Source: Bin5 sp034422415
GTDB taxonomy: Bacteria > Chloroflexota > Anaerolineae > Caldilineales > Caldilineaceae
Direction: 5' to 3'
Assembly (NCBI GenBank): GCA_965202955.1
Contig: OZ241871.1
Location: forward strand, 5,208,001-5,272,000
DNA: 64,000 nt
In this document: one piece after another, positions 36,882 to 46,493 of the stretch
Layout: each line of letters opens with the position of its first letter
How positions within the stretch are numbered: the first letter of the stretch is position 1
Notes under the pieces: model-generated
The model's input: the letters and a program-made list of their open reading frames with translations, nothing else
Told to the model about the DNA's origin: nothing
The model's database searches: none
Position numbers and translations under genes: made by a program

Positions 36882-37988
36882 ATGAAGATTACCGATATGA
36901 CCGTCGAGCGCTACGCCTGGCCGCGCCCGAAGCCGATCAGCAACGGCAAGTACACATACGTCGACGTCAGCCTCAATCTCGTCCACATCTACACCGACGA
37001 GGGCGTGACCGGCGTGGGCTGGGGCGGCGGGACCGCGTCGGGCCAGGGCAGCGACCTGACGACCACGCTGATCGACTACTTCAAGCCGGTCGTCATCGGC
37101 GAGGACCCCTTCAACTACCGCCGCATCTGGGAAAACATGTGGCTGCCGAAGCTGGTCGGGCGGCGCGGGCTGTCGACGCGCGTGATCAGCGCGATCGACA
37201 TCGCCCTGTGGGACCTGATCGGCAAGGCGGTCAACCGGCCGGTCTATCAGCTCCTCGGCGGCTTCCGCGACAGCATCCCCGCCTACATCGCCGGCGGCTA
37301 CTACGAGGAGGGCAAGGGGCTGCGTGAACTGGCCGAGGAGATGGAGGAGAACCTGACGCTGGGCGCGAAGGCGATCAAGATGAAGGTGGGGGGCGTTCCC
37401 ATCAACGAGGACGTCGAGCGCGTGCGGGTCGTGCGCGAGGCGATCGGGCCGGAGACCAAGCTGCTCGTCGACGCCAACAACGCCTACACCGCGCACGAGG
37501 CGATCGAGCTGGCGCGCAAGATCGAGAAATACGAACCGTTCTGGTTCGAGGAGCCGGTCGCGCCGGACGACTACCGCGGCCACGCGCGCATCGCCCGCGC
37601 GACCTCGATTCCGATCGCCACCGGCGAGAACGAATACACACGCTACGGCTTCCGCGACCTGATCGAGCGCGAAGCCGCCGCCATTCTCAACGCCGACGCG
37701 CAGATCCTGGGCGGCATCACCGAGTTCATGCAGGTCGCGGCCCTCACCGCGGCCGAAGACCTGGTCATCGCGCCGCACGGCGCGCAGGAGGTGCACATTC
37801 ACCTCGTCTGCGCCATCGGCAACGGCCTGATCCTCGAGTTCTACCGCGAGACGGTCGACCCGTTGCGCATGCAGATCTTCGAGGAGACGATGGTCCTCGA
37901 CGCCGACGGGTACGTCGCCGCGCCCGATCGCCCCGGACTGGGCATCACGCCCAACTACGAGCTGCTCAAGCAGTATCGTGTGGGGTAA
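36882..37988 (+). CDS. Mandelate racemase/muconate lactonizing enzyme family protein
   Basis: A 368-residue enolase-superfamily enzyme, probably an acid-sugar dehydratase. It has the capping domain (1-125), KMKVGG with the catalytic Lys, ligands D in LLVDANN, E in WFEEPV and E in ATGENEY, and the His general base in IAPHGAQE. ATG 36882 has AAAGGGAAA upstream. It is not close to the - strand enolase-superfamily gene in sequence. The substrate is unassigned; galactarate, talarate or similar acids are typical. Confidence 0.92.
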   Translation: MKITDMTVERYAWPRPKPISNGKYTYVDVSLNLVHIYTDEGVTGVGWGGGTASGQGSDLTTTLIDYFKPVVIGEDPFNYRRIWENMWLPKLVGRRGLSTRVISAIDIALWDLIGKAVNRPVYQLLGGFRDSIPAYIAGGYYEEGKGLRELAEEMEENLTLGAKAIKMKVGGVPINEDVERVRVVREAIGPETKLLVDANNAYTAHEAIELARKIEKYEPFWFEEPVAPDDYRGHARIARATSIPIATGENEYTRYGFRDLIEREAAAILNADAQILGGITEFMQVAALTAAEDLVIAPHGAQEVHIHLVCAIGNGLILEFYRETVDPLRMQIFEETMVLDADGYVAAPDRPGLGITPNYELLKQYRVG

Positions 37989-38002
37989 CAGGCCGGCCCT
38001 AT

Positions 38003-38019
38003 GCTGCCACGCTGGCAGC
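38003..38019. terminator. Short hairpin between convergent genes
   Basis: GCTGCCA and TGGCAGC pair around a CGC loop, shortly after the + strand stop and before the - strand stop. There is no U-tract. Confidence 0.4.
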
Positions 38020-38032
38020 CGCCCCCTTCAGT

Positions 38033-39442
38033 TCAGGTGATTTGACCCGGCGCCGCACCGAGCCTGATGATCCCGGCGTGATCAACTTCGATGCCGGGAA
38101 GTCCCTTGCGGTGGGCGTACAGCTTGACGGGATGATAGAGGTAGAGCCAGTGGGGATTCTCGTGCAGCCAGGTCAGGCACCGATTGTAGGCATCCTGCCT
38201 TGCCTCGCCCTCAATCGACAGGTGGGCAGCTTCGATGCGTTCATCCGCCTTGCTGTCCTTAACCCCCTGCCACCACGTTCCCTCGACCCGGCTGGACACC
38301 TTTTCCCGCAGCACACGGTAGGTGCTCAACGGGCTGGAATCAAATAGCGCCATATGGCCGATGCGCTTCCGGCTCGTGTCGCGCGCATATTTGGGACGGT
38401 CGGTCTCTTCTTCAATGCGCACGCGCACGCCCAGGCGTCCCAGCTGCTCCTGGATCAATCTCGCAACCTGCGGGGCGCGATCGGGAACGATGAGCGGCGT
38501 ACGCAGGGTGAGCTCGTCTGGCATGGGACATGCGTCGAACAGCGCCTTGGCTCTTTCCGGGTCATATGGATGCGGATGGAGATTGTCCGGAAATCCATAA
38601 TGGAAGGGACTGGCGACGGTCGACGCCGCTTTGGCCAGCCCATGCCAAACCTCCTCGATGATTGTATCTACGTCAACAGCCAGATTTATCGCCAGCCTGG
38701 CCTCTGCAAGGGAGAAAGGCTCCTCAAATCCATTCAGAAAGCCGGTTACCGACAGCGTGTTCGTTGACCTGCCCCACGCCAGTGAACTGTCCTCCGGTAT
38801 GGGCGTCAGCAGCTCGAGACCTGTCGACAGGTCCGTCTCGGCGTCCAGGAGTACGTCATATCTTTCCTGGGCCTCCCCGACCTGCAGAAAGGTCAATTCA
38901 TCATACGGAGTGTCGTGACGCGGCGCGGCTGCTCTCTTCAGCTTCAGCGTCTTGTCTTCGATGTAATCTGCAATCTGAAACTGTCCCGTTCCGAGAGGAG
39001 GTTCTCCGGCATTGGTCGGTTTCCCCACGTAGACGGCCGCGAAGATGTCGGCCAGGTCACCCGTTGGCGAGGGGCTCCTGACGCGCAGCTGCGTCCGGCC
39101 TTGCGGCTCCAATTCCAGTGGCTCCAGGTATGGCGAATAGACGCCGCCCATTCCAAAGGCGCCGCCCGCGCCGCGCATGCGCTCAAGACTCTGAACGACG
39201 TGCTCCACGGTGCAGAGGGAACCATCATGAAAGCGGGCATCGCTGCGCAACGTCAACAGCCATGTCCGTCCGCCGTCTCCTGTCTCCCACGAGTCCACCA
39301 GCCCTGGCGCGACCTGGCCATCGCGCCACGTCATGAGCGGCTCATAGACCAGCGCAAGGATCGTTTGCAGATCTGGCTGGTCCGTCGTGTACTCCGGTTC
39401 GAGCAGCTTCACCTGCGCCTGAGCGATCCGCATCTGTCTCAA
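38033..39442 (-). CDS. Peptide-type solute-binding protein without signal peptide
   Basis: A 469-residue SBP family 5 protein. Recognisable parts are ILALVYEPLMTW near the start, HDGSLCTVEHVVQSL and DPERAKALFDA, but the chain starts at the mature domain (MRQMRIAQAQVK) with no hydrophobic leader or lipobox. Only 57 bases separate it from the upstream permease, leaving no room for one. TTG 39442 has GGAGG; ATG 39433 is possible. It may act in the cytoplasm, or be a defunct copy. It is the last gene of the TldD-PmbA transporter operon. Confidence 0.82.
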   Translation of the reverse strand: MRQMRIAQAQVKLLEPEYTTDQPDLQTILALVYEPLMTWRDGQVAPGLVDSWETGDGGRTWLLTLRSDARFHDGSLCTVEHVVQSLERMRGAGGAFGMGGVYSPYLEPLELEPQGRTQLRVRSPSPTGDLADIFAAVYVGKPTNAGEPPLGTGQFQIADYIEDKTLKLKRAAAPRHDTPYDELTFLQVGEAQERYDVLLDAETDLSTGLELLTPIPEDSSLAWGRSTNTLSVTGFLNGFEEPFSLAEARLAINLAVDVDTIIEEVWHGLAKAASTVASPFHYGFPDNLHPHPYDPERAKALFDACPMPDELTLRTPLIVPDRAPQVARLIQEQLGRLGVRVRIEEETDRPKYARDTSRKRIGHMALFDSSPLSTYRVLREKVSSRVEGTWWQGVKDSKADERIEAAHLSIEGEARQDAYNRCLTWLHENPHWLYLYHPVKLYAHRKGLPGIEVDHAGIIRLGAAPGQIT

Positions 39443-39499
39443 TCGCGCCTCCCGTCCTCTTTGTGTATGTTCATGCCAATCGTTCGACGGACATTCCGA

Positions 39500-40324
39500 T
39501 TATGTCTGCAGCTTCGGATCGAGTCTGTCGCGCAGCCAGTCGCCTACAATGTTTATCGAGAGCACTGCAAGCATTATCGCCAGGCCGGGAATCGTTGCCA
39601 CCCACCAGGCAACGGCCAGGTAGTTCTTCCCCTCCGCAAGCATCAGGCCCCAGGAGGAGTATTCCAGGCTGCCCGGCCCCAGTCCCAGAAAGCTCAGCGC
39701 CGCTTCTGCGATCACCATCTTGGCAAACTCGAACGACGTGAGGACGATCAGCGGCGCGGCGACGTTTGGAAACATGTGTCTGAACATGATCCGCTTGTCG
39801 CCCGCCCCGATGGCTTTCACGGCTTCAACAAACTCCACCTCTTTCAACACCACCACCTTGGCGCGCACGACGCGCACGTAGGCCGGCCACCCCCCAATCG
39901 CCAGGACGATGATCATGTTCACCAGGCTTGGACCGAGCACTGCGATGACCGAAATGGCCAGCAGAATGAACGGGAACGCCAGCTGCACGTTGACGAACCA
40001 GTTAACCACGTCGTCCAGCATTCCGCCGTAATAGCCGCTCAACACGCCCAGCGCCGTGCCTACCGTCCCGGATATCAGGACAGCCAGTGTGCCAACGCTG
40101 AGCGAAATGCGCGCCCCGAAAATCAGTCGGGTGACGATGTCCCGTCCCAGGTGGTCGGTCCCGAAGGCGTGGCCGGGCGTCAGCGGCGGATTGAATCGCT
40201 TGGTCAGATCCTGATCGTCCGGGCTGTAGGGAGCAACAACGGGCGCGAGGATAGCCAATAGTACGAGAATCAGAATCACGCCAGCAAAGAGGAGGACCCC
40301 TCGATCAGCGGCAACGACTTTCAT
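39500..40324 (-). CDS. ABC transporter permease, DppC/OppC type
   Basis: A 274-residue permease with the family's FGTDHLGRD after helix 1, about six membrane helices and the EAA loop EAALSFLGLG. It follows the DppB-type gene by 11 bases. The N-terminal cytoplasmic tail is short (about eight residues). It is a component of the importer encoded with TldD/PmbA. Confidence 0.93.
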   Translation of the reverse strand: MKVVAADRGVLLFAGVILILVLLAILAPVVAPYSPDDQDLTKRFNPPLTPGHAFGTDHLGRDIVTRLIFGARISLSVGTLAVLISGTVGTALGVLSGYYGGMLDDVVNWFVNVQLAFPFILLAISVIAVLGPSLVNMIIVLAIGGWPAYVRVVRAKVVVLKEVEFVEAVKAIGAGDKRIMFRHMFPNVAAPLIVLTSFEFAKMVIAEAALSFLGLGPGSLEYSSWGLMLAEGKNYLAVAWWVATIPGLAIMLAVLSINIVGDWLRDRLDPKLQT

Positions 40325-40335
40325 CGGCTGGTTAC

Positions 40336-41265
40336 TCAGTTCAGCTGCACTCTGGGATTGAGAAACGCATACGACATGTCAACCAGGAAGTTGATCATCA
40401 CGTAGATCGACGCCACCACCAGAACGGTTGCCTGTACGACCGGATAGTCGCGGCCGTATATGGCGTTTACCGCCAGCCGGCCGATTCCGGGCCAGGCAAA
40501 GATCGTCTCCGTGATCACCGATCCGGCCAGAAGCGCTCCCAGGTCGAGCCCAATCAACGTAATAAGCGGGATAATCGCGTTGCGGAAAGCATGACGCCAA
40601 AGCACAACCCGCTCGGTCAATCCCTTGGCCCGCGCAGTCGTGATGAACTCGGCCTGCAGGACTTCCAGAAGTTCGGAGCGAAGCAGGCGGGCGGTGCGGG
40701 CCATATTGAACAAGCCCAACGTGATTCCCGGCAGGACAAGGCTGCGCCAGCCGGCACGCGTGCCCGTTGCCGGCAGCACGCCGAGGTTCACCGCGAAGAC
40801 CAGGATCAGCAGTATGCCCAGCCAGAATACGGGCATGCTCTGCCCAATCAGGGCAAAGCCCATCACCGTTCTGTCGATCCATGTGTTGCGCTTCACCGCT
40901 GCCACAACGCCAAACGGCAATGCGATGATGAGCGAAATCGCCAGGGAGGTGAGCGCCAGTTTCCCGGTCGCGGGTATACGCTCCAGTGCCAGATGCAGCG
41001 CATTTTCGCCGCTGCGCAACGATTTTCCGAAGTCGCCGCGCAGGACGCCCGAGAGAAAGTCCCAATACTGCACGGGCACAGGACGATCCAGGCCGTGCAG
41101 CTTGCGCAGGGCCTCAAGCTCTTCAGCCGTCGTATCGACGGGCGCAAGCAGGCGAATCGGATCTCCGCTCAGGTGCATCAGGCCGAACACGACAACCGAG
41201 ACGCCAAGGAGAATGGTGAGCGATTGCCATGCCCTGCGGATGATATAGGTCCAGGTGTTGCTCAA
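40336..41265 (-). CDS. ABC transporter permease, DppB/OppB type
   Basis: A 309-residue permease (YIIRRAWQSLTILLGVSVVVF, HLSGDPIRL, C-terminal FLNPRV) with six membrane helices. The start is TTG 41265, preceded by GAGGAA, and it overlaps the PmbA-like stop (TTGA), so it is translationally coupled to the protease gene. Confidence 0.93.
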   Translation of the reverse strand: MSNTWTYIIRRAWQSLTILLGVSVVVFGLMHLSGDPIRLLAPVDTTAEELEALRKLHGLDRPVPVQYWDFLSGVLRGDFGKSLRSGENALHLALERIPATGKLALTSLAISLIIALPFGVVAAVKRNTWIDRTVMGFALIGQSMPVFWLGILLILVFAVNLGVLPATGTRAGWRSLVLPGITLGLFNMARTARLLRSELLEVLQAEFITTARAKGLTERVVLWRHAFRNAIIPLITLIGLDLGALLAGSVITETIFAWPGIGRLAVNAIYGRDYPVVQATVLVVASIYVMINFLVDMSYAFLNPRVQLN

Positions 41266-42692
41266 TGGGGTTCTTCCTCACTCCAACGCTGGACGTCAAT
41301 GAAATTGAAGCGGCCCAGTTTGATCGTCGGTGCGACAACGCAGGTGGGAAACCACAGCTCGTCCGTGAACTGCACCTTGCGTTCCCGCGAGATGCCCTCG
41401 ACCGTGTCAAAGGCCGAGAAGATGCGGTCCATCCAGCGGAAATTGCGGATCGGCCCGGTGATCCGCCCCTCTTCGATCAGAAACAGTCCGTCGCGCGTGG
41501 TGCCCGCCATGTACCCTTCTTTGCCGGACAGCGGCGACACGAACCCATGTATGCGGCTCACCAACACACCGTATTCGGTCGATTCGATCAGATCGGAGAC
41601 GGAGCTGTTGCCGGCCTCGATGACGAGGTGCTGAGGCGAGGGCCCGAACTCGTTCGCCGGCATCTGCGCATGGCCCGTCGGCGTGTGACCGAAGCTGGCC
41701 GCGCTGGTCAAATCGTGGGCAATGCCCTTCGCAACCCCGTTGGTGATGAGTTCAAGGCGCTGCTTGTCCACACCTTCGTAGTCGAATGGCATCGGCACGA
41801 GCCCGTCAGCAGCCATGTCGTCATAGACGGTGAGCGCGGGCGAACTGATTCGCTCGCCCAGGCGATCGAACACGATGTTGTCGCGCGCGGCCGCCGACTG
41901 CGCACCCCACACACCAAGGCTGCGGAAGTTCAGGTGAAAGAAGAGCTGCGCAACTGCCGGAGGTTCAAGAACTGCGGTCATCGGGCGGGCTTCAACCAGT
42001 TTGGGCCGGCGGCCCATCAGACACTTGAGCGCTGCCTCTTGCGCCTGCCCTTCCGCATCCATCGCTTCGATGTCGCGTCCGACCCAGATCTGGTAGCCGG
42101 AAGCGTTGTTTGCTCCGTCCAGCGCCACCGTGACCAAAGCGATGATCGAGAAAGCGGCGTAGCGGCGCAGTCCCGCCGAATTGCCCACCGCCATCTCTAG
42201 CCGCCTGTTCCTGACATTGCCCGCGCCGTTTACACCGTTTTGTCGAAACTGGCCGCAGACGCGATCCACGATTGCGGCGCGTTCCTCTGGGCCGCAATTC
42301 GCCGTGGCCGGATTGAACGTGACCACATCCTGGCGCCGGTCCCCTCCGTTCGCTCTTGCAGCGTGGGCAAAGTCCGGCAGCGTCGTGCTGGGCGTAACCG
42401 TAGCCGCCAGCTCCTGGCTGCGACGCAGCGCGCGCGCGATTCCATCCTGCGATAGCTCGTTGGCCTTGATGATCACTAGCCGCCCGTCCCAGACCGTGCG
42501 ATAGTAGACCTGGTAATGGGTTTCGGTCACGTTCTGGTGGATGGCGAGGTTGGCGAATCGCGTCAAATCGGTGTTTTCCGCCGCGACCAGGATTTCGGTT
42601 GCGTCTGCCGCACTCGCCTCTAGTCCAAACTCGATCGCTTCCAGCGCCTCTTCCTCGCCCAGCGGCAATCCAGCCATCTGGTCCCGGCTCAT
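41262..42692 (-). CDS. TldD/PmbA family protein (PmbA/TldE-like subunit)
   Basis: A 476-residue protein of the modulator-of-gyrase family. It lacks HExxxH, as expected for the TldE/PmbA subunit, which pairs with the metal-bearing TldD. Family-like features are DILVAAEN-type N-terminal strands and the C-terminal TRDGLFLIEEGRITGPIRNFRW. ATG 42692 has AGGAGG and overlaps the TldD stop (ATGA). The downstream permease start overlaps its own stop. The heterodimer digests unfolded peptides and processes some ribosomal peptides. Confidence 0.88.
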   Translation of the reverse strand: MSRDQMAGLPLGEEEALEAIEFGLEASAADATEILVAAENTDLTRFANLAIHQNVTETHYQVYYRTVWDGRLVIIKANELSQDGIARALRRSQELAATVTPSTTLPDFAHAARANGGDRRQDVVTFNPATANCGPEERAAIVDRVCGQFRQNGVNGAGNVRNRRLEMAVGNSAGLRRYAAFSIIALVTVALDGANNASGYQIWVGRDIEAMDAEGQAQEAALKCLMGRRPKLVEARPMTAVLEPPAVAQLFFHLNFRSLGVWGAQSAAARDNIVFDRLGERISSPALTVYDDMAADGLVPMPFDYEGVDKQRLELITNGVAKGIAHDLTSAASFGHTPTGHAQMPANEFGPSPQHLVIEAGNSSVSDLIESTEYGVLVSRIHGFVSPLSGKEGYMAGTTRDGLFLIEEGRITGPIRNFRWMDRIFSAFDTVEGISRERKVQFTDELWFPTCVVAPTIKLGRFNFIDVQRWSEEEPH

Positions 42693-44125
42693 CCGACGCC
42701 TCCTCCTACCTTCACTTGGTTGAAGCGGGCCGGTGGACCGCCCTGGCCCGTCGGGATGAACTGCCACGGCAGACCCTTCCCGCAGCTCGCAATGCCCACA
42801 ACGCGGTCTTCGGCCGCGCCGGCGATGCCGCTGCAATTTCGCCAGAAGTCGGGCGCCTCTGCATAGATAACAGGATTCCTCACCAGGCCGGTGACTTTGC
42901 CGCCGCGAATCTGCCAGCCGCGCTCGCCCATGAAACCGAAAGAGAGCCGCTTGTCGTCGATATCCCCACCCTTGAACGTCTCGATATAGAGCCCGTCGTC
43001 CGTCTCGGAAATGAGCTGCTCTCTCGTCGAACTGCCGGGCGTCAACGTCAGATTGGTGATGCGAACCATCGGAATGCGGTTCCAGCTGCTCGCCCGCGCC
43101 GTCCCGTTGCTCGGCTGTTCCAGCTCCGTCGCACACTCGCGTGACATCAGGTAGTTGCTGAACACACCATCCTTGATTATGGGAATGCTCTGCGCTTTGA
43201 CACCTTCGTGATCATATCCATAGGTCGCAACCGCGCCCGGCCGAGTCGCATCCGCCACCATACTTACCAGTTCAGATGCATATTGAAACTCGCCAAGATG
43301 GTGGACCTGCAGAAAAGTCGAACCGAAATTGTCCGATTCGTCGCCCAAGGCGCGGTCCATTTCAATCGGATGCCCCATTGTCTCGTGCAGAACCATTCCG
43401 ATCAGGGTTGGATCGAGAATGACCGTGGTAACCGCGTCGCCGCACGTCGGCGCGGCCAGCAACTCAACGGCTTCGTCCACAATTGTGTTAGCGGCTTCAA
43501 GCGGCTTGAGCGCGCGCACCAACTCAAAACCCCCCGCGCCAAATTCGGTATGGCTATAGGGAAATGTCCTGCGAAAGACCTCGCCCCTGTGCGCGGCCGT
43601 GACAGCCAGATTCACTCCACTCAGGGTGATCGTCTGCCTGATCTCGGTTCCTTCGGATGTAACGAGCTGCGAGTCCTCGCGCCTGAAATCCAGCTTTGCC
43701 TGCCTCTTGACGACCTTGTCGCTGGCATCGGCCATCGTCTGCATGGCCGAATGAAGCAGCTCGACCTTCTCAGCAATCGGCATCAGGAACGGGTCCTCGT
43801 CGCAGGGCGTCGCGTAGCTGTCGATCACGGGGCGCACGCCGGCCAGCCTGACGCTGCGTGTGCGCCGCGGCATTGCCCGCGCAAGCGATATCGCACTCTT
43901 CACCGTCGCCGACGGCTGCGGTTGTGTCAGATTGTCGCTTGCGAATCCCCACTGCCCGTCCACCAATACGCGGATTCCGAAGCCGCTCGTGGAAAACTCG
44001 GAGACGGAAACAGCGCCGTCTGCACCTGTTATCGCCTGTTGCGACTGGTCCACGACGCGCGCTTCCGCGTACCCGGCTCCCTTCGAGACCGCCTCCGAAA
44101 CGAGTTCGCGTGCCAGATCTATCAT
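42689..44125 (-). CDS. TldD-type zinc metalloprotease subunit
   Basis: A 478-residue TldD-like protein. HETMGH (H247, E248, H252) is the HExxxH zinc motif; a downstream Cys probably completes the site (MSRECATELEQ or GIASCGKG region). The glycine-rich C-terminal segment with GGKVTGLVRNPVIYA is characteristic. It precedes the PmbA-like subunit with a four-base overlap and lies 158 bases downstream of a peptide-binding lipoprotein gene, so the pair probably handles imported peptides. Confidence 0.92.
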   Translation of the reverse strand: MIDLARELVSEAVSKGAGYAEARVVDQSQQAITGADGAVSVSEFSTSGFGIRVLVDGQWGFASDNLTQPQPSATVKSAISLARAMPRRTRSVRLAGVRPVIDSYATPCDEDPFLMPIAEKVELLHSAMQTMADASDKVVKRQAKLDFRREDSQLVTSEGTEIRQTITLSGVNLAVTAAHRGEVFRRTFPYSHTEFGAGGFELVRALKPLEAANTIVDEAVELLAAPTCGDAVTTVILDPTLIGMVLHETMGHPIEMDRALGDESDNFGSTFLQVHHLGEFQYASELVSMVADATRPGAVATYGYDHEGVKAQSIPIIKDGVFSNYLMSRECATELEQPSNGTARASSWNRIPMVRITNLTLTPGSSTREQLISETDDGLYIETFKGGDIDDKRLSFGFMGERGWQIRGGKVTGLVRNPVIYAEAPDFWRNCSGIAGAAEDRVVGIASCGKGLPWQFIPTGQGGPPARFNQVKVGGGVG

Positions 44126-44174
44126 CCGTTACACTCCGTTGCTTGAATGCTGAATGGTTGGTCGTTCGAGATGA

Positions 44175-44243
44175 GGCCCCCTCCCCGGAACTGCCGCGCC
44201 GGGAGGTCCCCGCAGTACCGCGCACCGGTCCGGGTTGGGGGCC
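44175..44243 (-). terminator. GC-rich imperfect hairpin between binding-protein and tldD genes
   Basis: GGCCCCC (44175-44181) pairs with GGGGGCC (44237-44243), extended inward by CCGG/CCGG after a three-base mismatch. Smaller inverted repeats lie in the loop. It is the counterpart of the hairpins at the other importer junctions. Confidence 0.4.
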
Positions 44244-44283
44244 CTGTCGAAACAATCTCAACTGCGGCCTAAGCCGACTGGAA

Positions 44284-45849
44284 TCAGCGCTCTCCGCTCA
44301 CGTCGATGCTGGCATCGATCTTGAGGCGGCCATCCGGGAACGGTGCAAAGTTCTGCACCCGGTCGTGGACGCCCCACAGAATGTACTGCTGATGCAGGAA
44401 GACCACCGGTGCGTCCTCACGGAAGTATTCGACCGTCTCCTGAACGATTTCGCGCCGGGCCTCGACTTCCGTCTCGTTGATTGCCGCGTCCGACAGCTCA
44501 TCGAAATGCGCGTCGGGATGCTGGTCGTTGGGATGCGTGGAATGCCAGATCGACATCATCCTGGCCGCGTCGGGAACGGTCATGTAACCCAGCAGGAAGA
44601 TCGGCCCGCCCTCATGGCTGTACTGCTCCTCGCTGAACACGCCCCACTCGAGCGTATCAACAGTCACGTTGATGCCGACCTCCTTGAGCTGCCCTGCCAC
44701 CGCCTGCGAGATCTCGGCGTCCATCATGTAGCGGCCGCGCGGGCTGACGATGCGCAGGTCGAAGCCGTCGGGATAGCCTGCCTCTGCCAGCAGCTCCCGG
44801 GCCTTATCGGGGTCGTACGGATAGGCCTCCAGCTGCGGCTGGTAGCCCCAATACTCTTCCGAAAGCACCTGGCCTTCCAGCTTCTTTCCAAACCCGTCGA
44901 GGATGCTCTCGATGATGACATCCTTGTCAACCGCATAGTTGATCGCCTGGCGCACTCGGCGGTCGGTCACGGGCGTGTCGATCTTGGTATTGAAGAGCAG
45001 GAATACCGACCGCATGCCGGGCCGGCTCACAACGCTCAAACCTTCCCGCTCCTCTACCTCCTGCACGGTGGCCGGCTGCAGATCGGTGGCGATGTCCGCT
45101 TCGCCCGCCAGCAACGTGGCAACACGCGACGCAATGTCCGGCACGGTCCGGAACGTCAGCACGTCGATCTCCGGTTCTTCACCCCAATAGTTCGGGTTCT
45201 TGCGCAGCGTGATATGGTCGTCCTTCACCCACTCCTCCAGCACGTATGGCCCCGTGCCGACCGGATTGTTGGCAAAGTGTTCGGAGCCATGCTCCGTGAT
45301 GTACCCTTCCGGCACAATCGGGAACTTCGCCGTCACGTAAAGGTCGAACAACGGAATAATACCGTTCGTGTGGAAGTTGATCGTATAGTCGTCCACCACT
45401 TCTACGCTTTCAACGTAGCGGGTCTCGCCCTTGCGCATCGAGTCGCTCTCCGGCGCCATTACCCGGTCAAAACTGAACTTGACCTGGTTCGCGTTGAGCG
45501 GCTCACCGTTGGAGAACTCGACGCCTTCGCGCAGCTTGTACTGCCACACGGTCGGCTCGATCTGCTCCCACGAGACCGCCAGGTTGGGTTGCAGCGTCAT
45601 GCTGTGGTCGTAGTCAAGCAGCGTCTGCTGAATGTGGTTGCCCACGTTCACGATCACCTGCGCCGTAACCCACTGCATGTCCATCGTCCACGGCTCCGTT
45701 CCCTGGACGATGACAAGCTCCTTCTCCGCCTCCATCGCCCCTTCGCCGTCACCTCCTGCCATGGGAACCGGTTGAGCGACACACGCAGCCGCCATAATCG
45801 CTATCATCAGAACACCGATCAGCGTCAACCATCTCTGCTTGTTTTGCAT
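44284..45849 (-). CDS. Peptide-type ABC solute-binding lipoprotein
   Basis: A 521-residue SBP family 5 lipoprotein. The signal peptide ends AAAC (Cys23) and is followed by an acidic linker (GGDGEGAMEAEKE). The mature domain shows LAVSWEQIEPTVWQYKLREGVEFSNGEPL and DPDKARELLAEAGYPDG, typical of DppA/OppA. ATG 45849 has GGAGG upstream; the frame extends 17 codons further without a site. It heads the operon with TldD, PmbA, DppB, DppC and a second binding protein. Confidence 0.93.
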   Translation of the reverse strand: MQNKQRWLTLIGVLMIAIMAAACVAQPVPMAGGDGEGAMEAEKELVIVQGTEPWTMDMQWVTAQVIVNVGNHIQQTLLDYDHSMTLQPNLAVSWEQIEPTVWQYKLREGVEFSNGEPLNANQVKFSFDRVMAPESDSMRKGETRYVESVEVVDDYTINFHTNGIIPLFDLYVTAKFPIVPEGYITEHGSEHFANNPVGTGPYVLEEWVKDDHITLRKNPNYWGEEPEIDVLTFRTVPDIASRVATLLAGEADIATDLQPATVQEVEEREGLSVVSRPGMRSVFLLFNTKIDTPVTDRRVRQAINYAVDKDVIIESILDGFGKKLEGQVLSEEYWGYQPQLEAYPYDPDKARELLAEAGYPDGFDLRIVSPRGRYMMDAEISQAVAGQLKEVGINVTVDTLEWGVFSEEQYSHEGGPIFLLGYMTVPDAARMMSIWHSTHPNDQHPDAHFDELSDAAINETEVEARREIVQETVEYFREDAPVVFLHQQYILWGVHDRVQNFAPFPDGRLKIDASIDVSGER

Positions 45850-45972
45850 CACTCTCTTGCCTCCATTGGGTTGAATGTGGTTGGAAACGTCCTGGTGCAT
45901 GCTCTCGACAGGCCGTCTCAGCGAAATCCTTGCGGCTACCGGAACTCATGTTTTTGTCATGTATGTCCTCCT

Positions 45973-46137
45973 TCAACGTCTGAACATCTGCCGCTCAAAC
46001 TGCGCTATCCGCTTACGGCCACCCTCGGCAATGAACACCGTTTCGCTGAAGCAAACCCACTACCTGTCCCGGGTCGCGCAGTGCGATTGGCAGGTGAAAG
46101 CGCATACCGGCTTCAAGTAGCGTCTCCTGCCCCCCGG
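45973..46137 (-). pseudogene. C-terminal fragment of an M24-type peptidase, frameshifted
   Basis: The - strand reads LEAGMRFHLPIALRDPG, then after a +1 shift SETVFIAEGG...QFERQMFRR and stop. The pattern resembles the end of Xaa-Pro aminopeptidase-like (M24) proteins. No start exists, and the upstream side joins a different gene fragment directly. This assignment is by eye and tentative. Confidence 0.4.
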
Positions 46138-46493
46138 TTAGAAAGAGCCGGTAGTCGCCCCGCTGTGGTGCGCAAACTGGAGACGCTCCCCGACCAGGTC
46201 GACTGCGACGATAGGAAAGGCGCCGGCGAGCCGGGCCAGTGCGGTGACAAGCTGCCCAACGACGCCAACACCGAAGATAACCTCTGATTCATCGATTTGC
46301 AAGCGCGCCCGCCGGACTGCGTGCATCGCCGTGGCTCCGTTTATTGCAAACGTCGCTTGCCCATCGGTCACAGCGTCGACCAGTTTCTGAATGTAGCCGT
46401 TCCGCAGAGGGGAGTCTGTCAGGTCTACGGTACAATGCGTGGCGTGGCGCCCCAGCGTCAGAACGCGGGAGCCCGGCGCGAAGTCGGTGACGC
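46138..46493 (-). pseudogene. Internal fragment of an MDR (alcohol-dehydrogenase-like) gene
   Basis: The frame contains VTDFAPGSRVLTLGRH, FAINGATAMHAVRRA and VIFGVGVVGQLVTALARLAG, the cofactor-binding region of medium-chain dehydrogenases, and stops shortly after. It lacks both ends of a normal approximately 340-residue protein. At its 5' side it is fused out of frame to an oxidoreductase fragment. Confidence 0.65.

Noticed and set aside
43858..46287. A roughly 800-codon open frame on the + strand
   Set aside because: It is antisense to the TldD and lipoprotein genes, with Arg/His-rich composition typical of shadow frames in high-GC DNA.
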